Below, in pieces: positions 10,701 to 13,700 of a stretch of 15,478 nucleotides of DNA. The notes under the pieces were generated by a model. The model saw only the letters and a program-made list of their open reading frames with translations. It searched no databases and was not told where the DNA came from. The stretch spans positions 1 to 15,478 of the forward strand of contig CALCMV010000451.1 of the NCBI GenBank assembly GCA_937967535.1. The letters run 5' to 3'. Source of the DNA: an uncultured Saprospiraceae bacterium (GTDB lineage Bacteria; Bacteroidota; Bacteroidia; Chitinophagales; Saprospiraceae). The stretch's first letter is position 1. The number at the start of each line of letters is the position of its first letter. A program made the translations under genes and the position numbers.

Positions 10701-13700
10701 AGCTGATGATGCTACGATGTTCTGCTTTACCAATGATACAAGCGGCGGTGCAGTGGCATTAGATTGGAATACAACAGGTTCTGTCAATACGGATTTACTC
10801 GGACTTGGTGTAGGTATTTCCGGCAACTGGCTACCCGAAGGCGGCGCAGCAGTACTTGGCGGATTGGCAGGTATAAATGCCAATGGCGGTCCTTGGGCAA
10901 TGATTGTAACCGACATCATCGGTGGTGATTCCGGTCAATTTGAAAGTTTCAATGTAACAATAACAGGTACAAATTGTAATACTGTATTCCAATCACCTGT
11001 ATTTGGTGCGCCGATACCGGATACCGGAGAATCATTTACCTACGAAACACCTATCGAAGAATGTGTTGACCAACCAAATTGTATTGCTTCTTACCAATGG
11101 ACAGGCACAGATGGATTTGATTCCGGTGTGATTCCGATTACACCTCAGACGGATATGTTGAATACACTACCACCTGTTCCGGTTACGGTTGGTGTATCAG
11201 CAACTTATACATTGACTGTAACGGATTGCTACGGATGTACAACCACATCCGAAGTGACAGTTACAGAATGTAGCGTGGCAGACCAATGTACGACACTCAC
11301 ACCTGCTATGGAAGTAGCAGAAGTTTGTGGCGGACAAGCACCGGATTTATCGGCTGCCGAAGCTGCTATACTCGGAAGTGTGGCTGACCCGACCCTTATC
11401 ACAGGTGCAGTGCTTTGGTTTACCGATGCTGCATTTATGATGCCATACACTACGGGTACAGCCATCAACCATTCAGGCGCAAGTTGCGACCCCGAAACTG
11501 TGACCTTATTTGCACAAGTAGTTTGTAATGACGGTGTTATCATTCCTGCCGGACAAATTGACCTGACCGTTTATCCATTCGGTCCGCAAGTCAATCCGGG
11601 TACAGGATGTATCGTCATGCTCGAAGTTCCGGCTTGTGGTGGTTTGACGCTCGGTGCTGCTTCTAATGCAACAGGCGGTGCAGACGTTGCCAATTGGGAT
11701 CCGGCTACTATGAGCTATACAGGTGTACTCGGCGACGCAGCAGGTACGATTGATTTTCAAATAACAGGAGGTACTGCCCCATGCGATATGGGTACGGTAA
11801 CGATTGATATTCCGGCTTGTGATGATGATGGTACAGCCGACGATTGTACAGCATTGACCCAAGCAATGGAGACGCTTGATATTTGTGGCGGTACAGTACC
11901 GGATTTGGCAACGATAGAAACGAATATTTTGACTAGTGTAGTTGACCCGACACTGATAGTGAGTGCCGTCAATTGGTACTTCGATGCTGCTCAAACCATG
12001 CCATACACAGCAGGTACAGGTGTCAACCACTCCAATACCACTTGCGACCCTGAAACTGTGGTACTTTATGGTGAAGTCGTTTGTAATGATGGCGCGAGTA
12101 TCTACGCGGGTACGGTAGCGATTACCGTATTGCCATTTGGTCCGACAGTAACGCCGGGCGAAGATTGCGTAGTCACTCTTACACCTTCTACTTGTGCTAA
12201 TTTCATGATTGGTGCGGCTTCCAACCCAACGGGTGGAGTTGACCTCGCCAATTGGGATCCGGCTACCAATACATACACCGGACAAATAGGCGATATGGCA
12301 GGTACATTTGATTTGGAAATAACAGGCGGTACTGCACCATGTGATGCAGGTACAGTCACGATTTCCATTCCAAATTGTCCCGACCCGACTGCTTGTGACG
12401 ATTTTGACGCAGATGTGATGGCTTGTGCGGCAGGTCCTGTACCAAGCAATGTTTTTGAAGGATTAGAAGGTACATTCCCCGGAAATAATACGGGTATATT
12501 GCCGGATATTTATGTATTCTGCGAGCCGGGCTGCTTATCGGCTACGCCTGTGAACGGGCTTGCACCATACACTTACGAATGGTTTGAATTGAGTGGTGCT
12601 TGCGCTTACGATTTCAATTCGCCAATAGCCACGACACAAGATATTTCAGGACTCGGAACAGGTACTTACACTGTTGTTATTACAGATGCAAATGGATGTT
12701 CTGCTACACAAGAGGTCAAAGTATTTATTGATACACCACCTGTATTGACTAGCGGAGATGATGCAGTTGTTTGTGCAGGTGAAACATTTGACCTGACAGG
12801 AACTTCACAATCCGGACCGGGCTTCTGCCTCGACTACTGCGGCGGCGAAGCACCGCAATGTATTATCGAAGCCAATTCTATTATTGAAATTTGTTTGAAT
12901 TTCCAACATACTTTCATTTCAGATTTGAGTTTTGATTTGGTTGCGCCTGACGGCACAATGGTCAACTTGATTACAGGAGTTTGTTGCCCGATAGGTACAG
13001 ATACACCAAACGACCAATTTAGTTTCTGTTTTACAAATGATCCAAACGCAGCTGTTTTAGATTGGAATAATGGTGTACCACCGCCTGCCGGAAGTACTTG
13101 GCAGCCCGTTGGTGGTGCAGCAGCATTAAGTGGTCTGATTGGCTCGGATGCCAATGCAGGTTCTTGGGCAATGACTATAACAGATATTGTAGGGGGTGAT
13201 TCGGGACAATTTTTCGATTTTAATGTCACTATAACCACACCGGGCGGTGGATGTAATACCACATTCCAGTCCATGGCATTCAACGCACCGATACCTGATG
13301 ATGGTCAGGCATTTACATACGAAACGCCTCTTGCAGAATGTGAAGAGCAAATGAACTGTACAGCCTCTTACCAATGGACAGGTACAGACGGCTTTGATTC
13401 AGGTGTCATTCCGATTGCAAATCCAAGCGATGCACTCGAAACATTGCCTCCGGTTACAATTACGGTAGGTGTCACAGCAACTTATACATTGACAGTCACA
13501 GACTGCTTTGCTTGTGTTTCTACCGAAACGATTACCATAACAGAATGTAGTGATACAGGTGGTACAGGTTTCGATTTAGCATTAGCCAAAACACTAAGTG
13601 CAGGACAAGCAAGTACCGTAGCACCCGGCGATAATGTCAGTTTCGATATTACTGTAACCAATCAGGGTACAGTAGATGCCTTCAATGTTTTGGTGAATGA

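Noticed and set aside
11506..12285. A 259-codon open frame on the minus strand
   Set aside because: It lies antisense to modules V2 and V3 of the giant gene, where stop codons are rare because of skewed codon use. Its translation has no recognisable motif.
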